DNA of 64,000 nt from an uncultured Agathobacter sp. (lineage in GTDB: Bacteria > Bacillota > Clostridia > Lachnospirales > Lachnospiraceae), in assembly GCA_934307695.1 (NCBI GenBank), contig CAKRCS010000001.1, positions 62,001 through 126,000 on the forward strand, given 5' to 3'. This document shows positions 45,151 to 53,933 of this stretch, in pieces; position 1 is the first letter of the stretch, and the number at the start of each line of letters is the position of its first letter. The translations under genes and the position numbers were made by a program. The notes under the pieces were generated by a model. The model was given only the letters and a program-made list of their open reading frames with translations, made no database searches and was not told where the DNA came from.

Positions 45151-46362
45151 ATGAATGCACAAGGGAAACTAAATATTTTGCAGGTTCATAACTTTTACCA
45201 GCAGCCGGGCGGAGAAGATACGGTGGCTGCAAATGAAAAGCTGCTTTTGGAGCGGGCAGGGCATACCGTTTTTACTTATTACAGGAACAACAAAGAATTG
45301 AATGAGATACATGGACTTGGGAAACTTACCATTCCGTTTACAGCGGTGTATTCGTTTCGTGCATACAGGGATATAAAAAGGATTATCCGAGAACAGCAGA
45401 TCGATCTGGTGCATATACACAATACACACATGAGGATCAGCCCGTCGGCTTTCTATGCGGCATGGAAGATGGGCGTTCCGGCAGTGCAGACACTGCACAA
45501 TTTTCGGCTGGCATGTCCGGCTGGCGTTTTTTACAGGGATGGGCATATCTGCGAGGAATGCCTGCAAAAAGAGCTAAGCTGTTCGATCCGGCATAGCTGT
45601 TACCGCGGCAGCAGGATGCAGACCTTTGTAAATGCGGCGGTGACAATGCTTCACCGGATGGCAGGCACCTACCGCAGAGCATATTTTATCTGCCTGACGG
45701 AGTTTAACCGGAACAAGCTGTTAGAGCTTAACCATAAGGGCAGGCGTGTTCTTGATGCTTCAAAGATTTTTGTGAAACCGAACTTTACTTTCCATACGGA
45801 TATACCCGAAGCTTCGCAGACGGTTGATAACCGGCAGTTTCTGTTTGTGGGACGGCTGGAAGAGATGAAAGGAATTGAACTGGTAGTCCATGCGTTTGAA
45901 CAACTGCCGGAGCTGACGCTGTGTGTGGCGGGGGAAGGACCGCTCAAGGCACCATTGCAGCAGTATGTCAAAGAAAAAGGGCTTACCAATATCCACTTTT
46001 TAGGGCAACTGGACAAAAAGCAGCTTGACAGCTATTATGCAGGCTCGGCAGCGCTGGTGGTAGGATCACAGTGGTATGAGGGATTTCCGATGGTGATCAC
46101 AGAGGCGTATGCACACGGGCTTCCGGTCATTGCCGGAAACATCGGCAATATGGGTTCTTTGATCGAGGGCGGAAAGACAGGCGTTCTCTATGCATATGAC
46201 AGCAAGGAGGAATTGCGCCGGGCGGTTTCTGATTTTGCCGGGCAGGAGCATTCTAAAATGCGGCAGTGTGCGCGTGCGTATTACGAAAAGCGGTTGAGCC
46301 CGCAGGGAAATCTTGCTATTTTGGAGCAAATCTATAAGGATATATTGGAGAACAAGCATTGA
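45151..46362 (+). CDS. Glycosyltransferase family 4
   Basis: GT-B fold enzyme of 403 residues. The N-terminal half has QVHNFYQQPGGEDTV and DLVHIHNTHMRISP. A cysteine-rich stretch near residues 120-155 (CPAGVFYRDGHICEECLQ) resembles a small metal site seen in some GT4 proteins. The C-terminal donor site shows FVGRLEEMKGIE and the EGFPMVITEAYAHGLPV loop. It lies between the second priming transferase and two more GT4 genes with short gaps or overlaps. Sugar specificity is unknown. Confidence 0.88.
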   Translation: MNAQGKLNILQVHNFYQQPGGEDTVAANEKLLLERAGHTVFTYYRNNKELNEIHGLGKLTIPFTAVYSFRAYRDIKRIIREQQIDLVHIHNTHMRISPSAFYAAWKMGVPAVQTLHNFRLACPAGVFYRDGHICEECLQKELSCSIRHSCYRGSRMQTFVNAAVTMLHRMAGTYRRAYFICLTEFNRNKLLELNHKGRRVLDASKIFVKPNFTFHTDIPEASQTVDNRQFLFVGRLEEMKGIELVVHAFEQLPELTLCVAGEGPLKAPLQQYVKEKGLTNIHFLGQLDKKQLDSYYAGSAALVVGSQWYEGFPMVITEAYAHGLPVIAGNIGNMGSLIEGGKTGVLYAYDSKEELRRAVSDFAGQEHSKMRQCARAYYEKRLSPQGNLAILEQIYKDILENKH

Positions 46363-47468
46363 AAATCGTAATTGTTACATTAGCAATGACCACCGCGGGA
46401 AGAGGAACGTTTTATAACGCACAGGATATCGGACTGGGGCGCGCCTTAGCGAAGGCGGGGCATACCATTGATATATATGATTTCGTAAAACAGGATGAAC
46501 AGGATGTGTTTTTGTCAGAGCGGTTGTGTATACATTATCAAAAAAGCCGGTCGATTGGAAACCATTCGCTGCATTCGTATGACTTTATAACGGGGGATGC
46601 CGATACAGTGCTTTGTTTTTCCGATAACCAGATCGGATTTGGAAGACTTAAAAAGCGCTGCGACAGGGTTGGCGTACCGTGCTATCCTTATGTCGGGGTA
46701 GTGGCAAGCCACAGCGGCAATCCCATAAAGCGGGCTGTCATGGACATGGTAGCTTCTAATGAGCGCTATTACCGGAGCATGCATGTACTTGCCAAGACTC
46801 CGCAGGTAAAACGCGAGCTTGAGACAGCCGGCGCAAAGGATGTTACGCTTATGCCTGTCGGGCTTGACGAGAGCAGGCTTTACCGGGAGTATGAAAAAAC
46901 CGATAAGGGGGAGCTGAGAGAACAACTGGGGCTTCCGAAGCAGGGCAGGATCATCCTGTATCTGGCGCGCCTGACACAGGAGAAACGTCCGCTTGAAATG
47001 CTCTCTATTTTTGCAGACATCAGGAAAACGGATCACGCGGCACATCTGGCAGTGATCGGAAAAGGCGAATTGCAGGAGCAATTCTTAAAAAAAATCGAGG
47101 AATGCAACCTCCGGGAATCGGTTACTTATGTGGAATCGGTTCCAAATGCCGAGGTATGGCAATATTTTTGTGCCAGCGATGTCATGGTCAATCTGAATGT
47201 CGGGGAGATATTCGGCATGGCAATCCTTGAGGCAATGTACTATGGCTGCCCGGTGGTGGCAAGAAGCGCACCGGGACCGGAGTTTATCATCCGTGACGGA
47301 ACAGACGGTTTTATTGCGGAAGGTGATAAAGAGGTCACGGAGAAGATCACGGAACTGTTTGAAAACGCGAAGCAGCGGAAAAGCATTGCCGACCGGGCAA
47401 AAGAAAAGGTAAAGACTTGCTTTTTATGGGAAAGTATCATAAAAGCAGATGACATATTTAAGAAATGA
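46359..47468 (+). CDS. Glycosyltransferase family 4
   Basis: GT-B enzyme of 369 residues. The donor domain has ILYLARLTQEKRPLEML near residue 195 and the EIFGMAILEAMYYGCPVVA loop near 285. The start is a TTG overlapping the previous stop (TTGA), nine bases after TTGGAG. The opening VIVTLAMTTAGRGTFYNAQD fits a true N terminus, so the rare start is likely real. It is one of three consecutive GT4 genes. Confidence 0.86.
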   Translation: MKIVIVTLAMTTAGRGTFYNAQDIGLGRALAKAGHTIDIYDFVKQDEQDVFLSERLCIHYQKSRSIGNHSLHSYDFITGDADTVLCFSDNQIGFGRLKKRCDRVGVPCYPYVGVVASHSGNPIKRAVMDMVASNERYYRSMHVLAKTPQVKRELETAGAKDVTLMPVGLDESRLYREYEKTDKGELREQLGLPKQGRIILYLARLTQEKRPLEMLSIFADIRKTDHAAHLAVIGKGELQEQFLKKIEECNLRESVTYVESVPNAEVWQYFCASDVMVNLNVGEIFGMAILEAMYYGCPVVARSAPGPEFIIRDGTDGFIAEGDKEVTEKITELFENAKQRKSIADRAKEKVKTCFLWESIIKADDIFKK

Positions 47469-47482
47469 TGGGATCGCGGTAA

Positions 47483-48670
47483 ATGAAAGTTTTACATGTG
47501 TTGAATGAACTGTATCCGTCCGGTGCAGAAATGATGATCAAAAATGCATATCCGTACTGGAACAATGAGATGGACGGCACTATCATGGCTACCGGAAATG
47601 GAATCGGTCCATTTGCAGAAACCTTGCGGGAGACGGGATATGAGGTGGTTCATGTTCCGACTGTCGGAACGGGGAAAACGGCAAAATTAAAGCACCTGAA
47701 GTCCTTCTACCACTATATGCGGGAACACCGGTACGATGTGGTTCATATCCACAGGGAATCCCTGGCATTTGAGTATGCGCTTATCTGCAAGATGACCGGC
47801 AATAAGCGGGTGTGCCGTACCGTACACAGCACCTTTTCACATACGGGTATCCAGCGGATCATCAAATCTGTCACAAGAAATCTGATGAGCCGGTGCATGG
47901 GCGTGCAGTTTATCGCGATCAGTGATGGCGTTGCGTCAAATGAAAAAAGGGTGTTCGGGATCAACTGCGATCACGTTATCTACAACTGGTGCAACAATAA
48001 GGAGTTTGGGTTTATCCCAAAAGAAGAAAAGATCATCTCCAAGCGGGAAATGCTTGCAAAGCTTAGCCCAAGACTGTCGTTACAGCCGGCAAGGCTTCTT
48101 ACGATCGTGACGGTCGGAACCTGCGCGGATGTAAAAAATCATACGCTTCTGCTGCAGGCAATCGCAAGGATGCAGTATAAGGAACAGCTTCGGTATTTTC
48201 ATATCGGATATGCAGAGGGTGAGACGGAAAAAGAGCAGACACTTGCAAAATCCTTTGGAATTGCTGATGAGGTGGCATTTGTAGGGCGTACGCAGCCGAT
48301 GCCTTACTTAAAAGGGGCGGACGTATATGTGATGACCTCGAAGTATGAGGGACTAAGCGTTGCGGCGCTTGAAGCGATTTTTACCGGAATGCCGGTGCTG
48401 CTTGCAGATGTAAGAGGACTGGATGAGTTTAAGGACAAGCAATTAGAGAATGTGGATTATTTTGAGCCGACACCGGAGGCACTTGCAGATAAGCTGGATG
48501 CGTATGTGATGCAGCTTGCAGAGGGAGCGCTTGAACCGGCCGAGGAGCAGAGCATAAGGGCGGAAGCTCTGTATGATATCGGGCAGCAGGTGCAGCGGTA
48601 TATGGATGTGTATCGGGATATGGTTAAAAAAGATACAAAAAACGAAAACAGATTGGAACCAAAAGAATGA
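47483..48670 (+). CDS. Glycosyltransferase family 4
   Basis: GT-B enzyme of 395 residues, EpsF/CapM-like. It shows VLNELYPSGAEMMI at the start, VVHIHRESLAFEYA near residue 92, and the donor loop KYEGLSVAALEAIFTGMPVLLADVRG near 285. The last 20 residues are charged. It overlaps the fucosyltransferase gene by four bases (ATGA), implying coupled translation. Substrate is unknown. Confidence 0.88.
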   Translation: MKVLHVLNELYPSGAEMMIKNAYPYWNNEMDGTIMATGNGIGPFAETLRETGYEVVHVPTVGTGKTAKLKHLKSFYHYMREHRYDVVHIHRESLAFEYALICKMTGNKRVCRTVHSTFSHTGIQRIIKSVTRNLMSRCMGVQFIAISDGVASNEKRVFGINCDHVIYNWCNNKEFGFIPKEEKIISKREMLAKLSPRLSLQPARLLTIVTVGTCADVKNHTLLLQAIARMQYKEQLRYFHIGYAEGETEKEQTLAKSFGIADEVAFVGRTQPMPYLKGADVYVMTSKYEGLSVAALEAIFTGMPVLLADVRGLDEFKDKQLENVDYFEPTPEALADKLDAYVMQLAEGALEPAEEQSIRAEALYDIGQQVQRYMDVYRDMVKKDTKNENRLEPKE

Positions 48671-49530
48671 AAGTAATCTCAGAACTTACAGGAGGCTTTG
48701 GCAATCAGCTATTTGCGTATGCCTGTGCATATAGCTGCGCAAAGAAAAACAATGCAAAGCTATATATCAATACTTATATGTCGGATAATGGCATGACACG
48801 CGAGCTGGGAATCACGCGGTTAAATATTGCATTTGACGGCAGGATCAGCTATCTTTACAAAAAGGACATTGTAAACCGTGCGATTTTTAACAAGCTCCGG
48901 AGAAGAAAAGCAATCGGACTTGGAACGAAGATCATAAAGGAACCGGAACTGTTTGTGTACCATCCGGAGATCTTAAGTCCCAAAGGGGATGTGATGTTTA
49001 ACGGATATTATCAGAATGAACGGTATTTTAAGGAGTATTCCGAGGATATCCGAAGAATGTTTACACCGAAGGCTGAATTATCGGAGGCTGCCAAGCGGCT
49101 GATCGCACAGATCCACGCAAGGGGGAACAGCGTGGCGGTTCATATCCGAAGAGGCGATTATCTGATGAACAATGCCAATCTTGAACTGACTTATTTCCGG
49201 CAGGCGATGGAGATTATGCGGCAGCAGTATCCGGATGCCACGTTCTGTTTCTTTTCTGATGATATGGAGTGGGTGAAGGAGCAGTTTCCGGAAAGTGAAA
49301 ATGTTTTGTACATCTCCGGACAGGAGAACATTGATTATATCGAAGAATTTTTCTGCATGCGGGAATGCTCGCATGATATTATCTCCAACAGCTCATTTAG
49401 CTGGTGGGGGGCATATTTGAATCCGAATCCGGGAAAAACGGTCATCGCGCCGATCACCGGATTTTGGAAGAGAGATTTCTATCCGGAGGATTGGCAGGTT
49501 ATAGAGACGCATTCCGAGAACGGACAGTAA
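48667..49530 (+). CDS. Alpha-1,2-fucosyltransferase (GT11)
   Basis: Transfers fucose from GDP-fucose, usually to galactose O-2. The 287 residues fit GT11. The opening is ELTGGFGNQLFAYACAY, the donor motif HIRRGDYL lies near residue 160, and the late motif ISNSSFSWWGAYLNP lies near 239. Some GT11 enzymes build human blood-group-H-like structures. No GDP-fucose genes (gmd, fcl) are in the window, so the donor must be made elsewhere or salvaged. It sits inside the Wzx/Wzy cluster, so the fucose probably decorates that repeat unit. Confidence 0.92.
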   Translation: MKVISELTGGFGNQLFAYACAYSCAKKNNAKLYINTYMSDNGMTRELGITRLNIAFDGRISYLYKKDIVNRAIFNKLRRRKAIGLGTKIIKEPELFVYHPEILSPKGDVMFNGYYQNERYFKEYSEDIRRMFTPKAELSEAAKRLIAQIHARGNSVAVHIRRGDYLMNNANLELTYFRQAMEIMRQQYPDATFCFFSDDMEWVKEQFPESENVLYISGQENIDYIEEFFCMRECSHDIISNSSFSWWGAYLNPNPGKTVIAPITGFWKRDFYPEDWQVIETHSENGQ

Positions 49531-49546
49531 AAATGGAGCAGCAGGG

Positions 49547-50878
49547 ATGGAAAAGAACAAGAAACGTGTAATTGCAAATATGAGCTGGCTGATGGGCGGC
49601 AAGATCGTAAATATGATCCTGTCCTTCTTTGTGTCTCTTGCAACTGCGAGGTATCTTGGACCGTCAAATTTTGGCTCCATCAATTATGTTGCCGCGTATG
49701 TCTCCTTTTTCTCTTCGATCGCATCACTCGGACTGAGCGTGATCGTGATCAAGGAGGTCTCTTCCGGGGAGGAGGACGACAATAAGGTTATCTGGACAGG
49801 AATCCTTATGCGTTTCCTGACGGCAGTTGCCTCCACCATTGCGGTAGTTGCCTTTTTTGCAATCGCCAAAAGAAATGATCCGCTTCTTGTGCCGATTGCA
49901 GCACTTGAATCGATTGCAATTTTAGCGAGCGCTTTTGATACATTTATGTATTGGTTTCAGGGCAAGCTGCTCGGAAAGTATGTAAGTATTGCGGGAGTTA
50001 TCGCATATCTGGCGATGTCGCTGTACCGGCTTTATCTTCTGGCAAATGGTGCAGACATCCTGTGGTTTGCGTTTGCAACCTCCGTGGATACATTGGTGCT
50101 GGCACTTGTGCTGTTCATTTTCTATGTAAAGGAGAATGGCTTCCGTCCGGTGATATCGCTGCCGCTTGGAAAGAAGCTGTTAAAACAATCGTATCACTAT
50201 CTGATCTCAGGGCTGATCGCAATCCTGTATTCAAAGATCGATCAGATCATGCTCGGCGATATGCTGGATAAGGCATCGGTCGGACTGTACTCTGCGGCAC
50301 TTACTATCGCAGGCCTGTGGGGGATGATCCCGTCTGCGTTTATCCAGTCGGTAAGCCCGATCCTGTACAAGAATGCACAGACTGACCGGGGGATGTTTTT
50401 AAAGCGGTTAAAGCAGTCTTATGCCGGGATCTGGTTTTTAAATGTGTGCTGGTCACTGGCAATCTCACTGTTTTCCTACTGGGTTGTACTGCTTTTGTAT
50501 GGTGCGGAATATATGGGGGCGCGGAAGGCGCTGATCATCGTGGTATGGTATTCGGGAATATCTTCTCTCGGAAGTTTAACGCAAGTGTATCTTGCCACGG
50601 AGAATAAAAACAAGTACATCAACTACTTTGCACTGGCAGGACTTGTGACAGATGTGGCGCTAAATGCACTGCTCATCCCGCATTTTGGAATTACAGGTGC
50701 GGCGGTTGCAACGCTTGCCACCTACTGTGTGATCCATATTGTGATGCCGCTTGTGATCAAAGATACCAGAGAGGCAGCAGTTTTGATCCTGCAGGGAATG
50801 ATCTTTCGTGGTGTTATAGATGAAAATATGAAGCAATATAGTAAAATGATCGTAAAAAAGGTGTTCCGGAGAAAATGA
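49547..50878 (+). CDS. Wzx-type oligosaccharide flippase
   Basis: A 443-residue MOP-superfamily membrane protein with about 12-14 helices. The opening NMSWLMGGKIVNMILSFFVSLATARYLGPSNFG is typical of Wzx/RfbX flippases. It turns lipid-linked repeat units to the outer face of the membrane for polymerisation by Wzy. GGAG lies upstream of ATG 49547, and the next gene overlaps its end by four bases. With the Wzy-like protein at 40944 it completes a Wzx/Wzy pair. Confidence 0.92.
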   Translation: MEKNKKRVIANMSWLMGGKIVNMILSFFVSLATARYLGPSNFGSINYVAAYVSFFSSIASLGLSVIVIKEVSSGEEDDNKVIWTGILMRFLTAVASTIAVVAFFAIAKRNDPLLVPIAALESIAILASAFDTFMYWFQGKLLGKYVSIAGVIAYLAMSLYRLYLLANGADILWFAFATSVDTLVLALVLFIFYVKENGFRPVISLPLGKKLLKQSYHYLISGLIAILYSKIDQIMLGDMLDKASVGLYSAALTIAGLWGMIPSAFIQSVSPILYKNAQTDRGMFLKRLKQSYAGIWFLNVCWSLAISLFSYWVVLLLYGAEYMGARKALIIVVWYSGISSLGSLTQVYLATENKNKYINYFALAGLVTDVALNALLIPHFGITGAAVATLATYCVIHIVMPLVIKDTREAAVLILQGMIFRGVIDENMKQYSKMIVKKVFRRK

Positions 50879-51840
50879 AAAGACCTCTGACATATGGCTA
50901 TTATCTGCTAAAAGGCAAAAACAGAACAAAGACGATCGAAAGGATTGATGCAATTCCATATATGACCGGGGTAAACAACCGGTTTGCCGGGCGGAAGATT
51001 GAGTCTGTCGAGGTGGTTCAGGCGCGGATGGCGGAAGATATCCGGCTGGGAAAGCCGTTTATGGCGGGGCGACTCGGAGCAGTGGAGCTGGCAGCGATGC
51101 GCTCATATGAATTTGATGACAAGCGGATCATTCGCAAGAATCTTTCGCAGTTGTGCACGAACGCAGGATTTTTCCCGAATGATCCGGGACTTTTACCGGA
51201 ATTTTGGGAGAGAATGATAAAAGCCTGCAAAAATACAGACTATCTTGCCGCGTGGTTCCAGCCCTTTGAGGACTACTATCTGGCGAATGCATTTCCTAGG
51301 GATATGCACATGACGTATCTGCACTACATTGATCCGTTCCGCTGCCCCAAGCATCCGTGGACGGAGGCGCTCGCGGGCAAGCGGGTTCTGGTCATCCACC
51401 CGCAGGACAAGCTGATCGCAAGCCAGTATGAGAAGCATGGACGGGAGTTGTTTCCGGGGACAAATATCCTGCCGGAATTTACCCTGCACACCTTAAAAGC
51501 GGTACAGACGAGCGCCGGGGAGCAGGATCACCGTTATGCGAACTGGTTTGAGGCGCTGGATGATATGTATGAGCAGGCAATGCGGATTGACTTTGATCTG
51601 GCGATCCTCGGATGCGGTGCATATGGATTTCCACTTGCATCTATGTTAAAGGACGCGGGCAGGCAGGCGGTGCATATGGGCGGTATCACGCAGGTACTGT
51701 TCGGTATTCACGGGAAACGCTGGGATGAAGATAAAAATCACCAATTTCTGAAACAATACTATTCGGACGCGTGGACGCGGGTGGATGCGACAGACAAGCC
51801 TAAGGACGCGGGGAAGATAGAGGATGGATGTTATTGGTAG
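50875..51840 (+). CDS. Probable GT-D fold glycosyltransferase
   Basis: A 321-residue soluble protein in the last place of the flippase unit. The GRLGAVELAAMRSYEF segment near residue 65 resembles the GRxGxxE start of the GT-D (DUF1792-like) glycosyltransferases. A later Rossmann-like half holds RVLVIHPQDKLIASQYE near 172 and DLAILGCGAYGFPLA near 240. The family link is by pattern and needs a profile search. CGGAGAAA precedes ATG 50875. Confidence 0.6.
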   Translation: MKRPLTYGYYLLKGKNRTKTIERIDAIPYMTGVNNRFAGRKIESVEVVQARMAEDIRLGKPFMAGRLGAVELAAMRSYEFDDKRIIRKNLSQLCTNAGFFPNDPGLLPEFWERMIKACKNTDYLAAWFQPFEDYYLANAFPRDMHMTYLHYIDPFRCPKHPWTEALAGKRVLVIHPQDKLIASQYEKHGRELFPGTNILPEFTLHTLKAVQTSAGEQDHRYANWFEALDDMYEQAMRIDFDLAILGCGAYGFPLASMLKDAGRQAVHMGGITQVLFGIHGKRWDEDKNHQFLKQYYSDAWTRVDATDKPKDAGKIEDGCYW

Positions 51841-51876
51841 GAAGAATCGATAGAGAACGAAGAGAAAGGCATGTGT

Positions 51877-52818
51877 ATGAAATTATCATTAGTGGCACCA
51901 TGTTATAACGAAGAAGGAAATGTGCGTGTGTTTTGTGAGACCGCCCGCGAAGTTTTGAAGGGAATCGAATACGAGATCGTTTTTATCAATGACGGCAGCA
52001 AGGATCACACATATGAGGAACAGAGGAAGATTTATGACGAGCATAAGGAAAATATCACGCTGATCAATTTCTCCCGCAATTTTGGTAAGGAGGCAGGAAT
52101 CTATGCAGGACTGACACATGCCAAGGGGGAGTTTGTATGCATCATTGATACGGATATGCAGCAGCCGATCGAGGTTGCCCGCGAGATGCTGGAATTTCTG
52201 GAGCAGAACCCGGAGTATGATGAGGTGGCTGCTTATCAGGAAGCGCGGATCGAGAACAAACTGATGACGATGGCAAAGGACGGTTTCTACTGGTTTATCA
52301 ACAAAATGTGTGATGTGGAACTGTATAAAAGCGCGAGTGATTTTCGTATGATGCGGAGAACGGTTGTAAAAGCGATTCTTCAGATGTCAGAATACCACCG
52401 GTTCTCAAAGGGGATTTTCGCATGGATTGGCTTTAACACTTACTATCGCCCGTATGAGGTTCATGAGCGCAACGCGGGAACAACGTCATGGTCGGTGCGC
52501 AAGCTTATCAATTATGCGATTGAAGGAGTGGTATCCTTTTCGACCAAACCGCTTCGCGAGGTCATAAAGCTCGGAATCGGAACCTCAGCGCTGGCATTTT
52601 TGTATATGGTGATCGTCGTGATCCAGAAGCTGGTATTCGGAAACGATGTTCCCGGGTATCCGACCATTATCGTGCTGATTCTCCTGATCGGAGGAATACA
52701 GCTTACCGTACTCGGAATTATCGGGGAATATCTGTCGAAGGTGCATATTGAGGTCAAGAACCGTCCAATCTATATCTCAAAAGAGATCCTTTCCTATGAC
52801 AAAGATCAGGAGGAATAG
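51877..52818 (+). CDS. GtrB/DPM1-like glycosyltransferase family 2 membrane protein
   Basis: GT2 enzyme of 313 residues likely making a polyprenyl-phosphate sugar donor. It shows VAPCYNEEGNV, FINDGSKDHT near residue 38, FSRNFGKEAGIYAGL near 68, and two C-terminal membrane helices (about 232-290). The metal loop reads DTDMQQP where the usual form is DADLQDP, so the third acidic residue is Gln. ATG 51877 is seven bases after AAAGG; ATG 51871 would add two residues. It converges on a related gene on the minus strand. Confidence 0.87.
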   Translation: MKLSLVAPCYNEEGNVRVFCETAREVLKGIEYEIVFINDGSKDHTYEEQRKIYDEHKENITLINFSRNFGKEAGIYAGLTHAKGEFVCIIDTDMQQPIEVAREMLEFLEQNPEYDEVAAYQEARIENKLMTMAKDGFYWFINKMCDVELYKSASDFRMMRRTVVKAILQMSEYHRFSKGIFAWIGFNTYYRPYEVHERNAGTTSWSVRKLINYAIEGVVSFSTKPLREVIKLGIGTSALAFLYMVIVVIQKLVFGNDVPGYPTIIVLILLIGGIQLTVLGIIGEYLSKVHIEVKNRPIYISKEILSYDKDQEE

Positions 52819-52821
52819 AAA

Positions 52822-52860
52822 GACGCAGGTAAGATCAATGGATCTTATCTGCGTCCTTTT
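52822..52860. terminator. Terminator shared by convergent GtrB-like genes
   Basis: GACGCAGGTAAGATC at 52822-52836 pairs with GATCTTATCTGCGTC at 52841-52855 (15 bp, one G-T pair), followed by TTTTT. The stop codon of the minus-strand gene (52835-52837) lies inside the stem. A moderately T-rich stretch on the other side allows weaker minus-strand use. Confidence 0.88.
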
Positions 52861-53782
52861 TATTGGTTTCGGAAATGATAAAGTGTGGCCGGCGTTTAGC
52901 TTCCAGATAGGTCTTGGAGAGATATTGTCCGATGATACCCATGCAGAACAACTGTACACCGCCGATAAAGGTAATGATACATACCAGTGAAGCCCAGCCG
53001 CTTACCGGGTCACCGAAAATAAGCCGTCTTACAACCACGAATATAATAGCAAGAAACGAAACAAAGGTTAAGAAAACTCCGCCGTAGGAGGCAAGGGACA
53101 ACGGAACCTGCGAAAAATTGATGATGCCGTCGACCGCATATTTAAGAAGACCCCAGAAGCTCCATTTGGTCTCACCCGCAACACGCTCCACGTTTTTGTA
53201 GGGGAGCCAGTAAGTGCGGAATCCGATCCAGCCGAAAATGCCCTTTGAAAAACGGTTATACTCGTTCATCGCCACGATTGCATCGACCATTTCCCGCTTC
53301 ATCAGGCGGAAATCGCGTGCCCCATCAACAATATCGGCATCGGAGATCTTGTTGATGATCTTGTAGAAGCTGCGCGCAAAGAAGGAACGGATCTTTGGCT
53401 CGCCATCCCGGCTTACACGGCGGGTTGCCACGCTGTCGTACTCGCCGGTCTGAAGAATCTCCAGCATCTGCGGAAGCAATGAAGGTGGATCCTGCAGATC
53501 TGCATCCATGACAGCTACGTAGTCGCCACCGGCATTGCAAAAGCCGGCAAACATGGCAGCCTCCTTGCCAAAATTGCGGGAAAAGGAGTAATAATTCACG
53601 CGGGGATCGCTGGCAGCCAATTCCTTTAGGATACTGAGCGTGCGGTCGGAAGAACCGTCATTGACAAAAAGATATTCAAATTCGTAATCCTTTAACTGTG
53701 AGGAAACTAAAACAAGCTCTTTATAGATAAAAGGAAGAGCTGCCTCCTCATTGTAACAGGGAATGATCAGTGATATTTTCAT
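52835..53782 (-). CDS. GtrB/DPM1-like glycosyltransferase family 2 membrane protein
   Basis: A 315-residue paralogue of the protein at 51877, with the standard motifs IPCYNEEAALP, FVNDGSSDRT and DADLQDP near residue 92. It has the same two C-terminal membrane helices and the shared blocks RFSKGIFGWIGFRTYW and GIIGQYLSKTYLEAKRRP. It probably loads a sugar onto undecaprenyl phosphate for use outside the membrane. The start at 53782 lies about 25 bases after a good minus-strand promoter; a start at 53800 is too close to the expected transcript end. It is a single-gene unit. Confidence 0.88.
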   Translation of the reverse strand: MKISLIIPCYNEEAALPFIYKELVLVSSQLKDYEFEYLFVNDGSSDRTLSILKELAASDPRVNYYSFSRNFGKEAAMFAGFCNAGGDYVAVMDADLQDPPSLLPQMLEILQTGEYDSVATRRVSRDGEPKIRSFFARSFYKIINKISDADIVDGARDFRLMKREMVDAIVAMNEYNRFSKGIFGWIGFRTYWLPYKNVERVAGETKWSFWGLLKYAVDGIINFSQVPLSLASYGGVFLTFVSFLAIIFVVVRRLIFGDPVSGWASLVCIITFIGGVQLFCMGIIGQYLSKTYLEAKRRPHFIISETNKKDADKIH

Positions 53783-53813
53783 CGTATTGTTACCATCCAT
53801 TCTTAATGAAATT

Positions 53814-53842
53814 ATTATATTATCAATGCATGAGAAAGGCAA
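53814..53842 (-). promoter_or_regulatory. Minus-strand promoter of the GtrB-like gene
   Basis: On the minus strand: TTGCCT (53837-53842), 17 bases, a perfect TATAAT (53814-53819). It is divergent from the promoter at 53866. Confidence 0.65.
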
Positions 53843-53865
53843 GATGAAGATGCGCGCGAATGCGG

Positions 53866-53894
53866 TTGTTTTTGGAGAAGAAAACTGCTATACT
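53866..53894 (+). promoter_or_regulatory. Promoter of the GT-C unit
   Basis: TTGTTT at 53866-53871, 17 bases, TATACT at 53889-53894 with TGC before it (extended -10). It rules out translation starts upstream of about 53900 for the next gene. Confidence 0.65.
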
Positions 53895-53933
53895 TATTTA
53901 GTTAAATTGTATGATGGCGAAGGAATGGACAAG

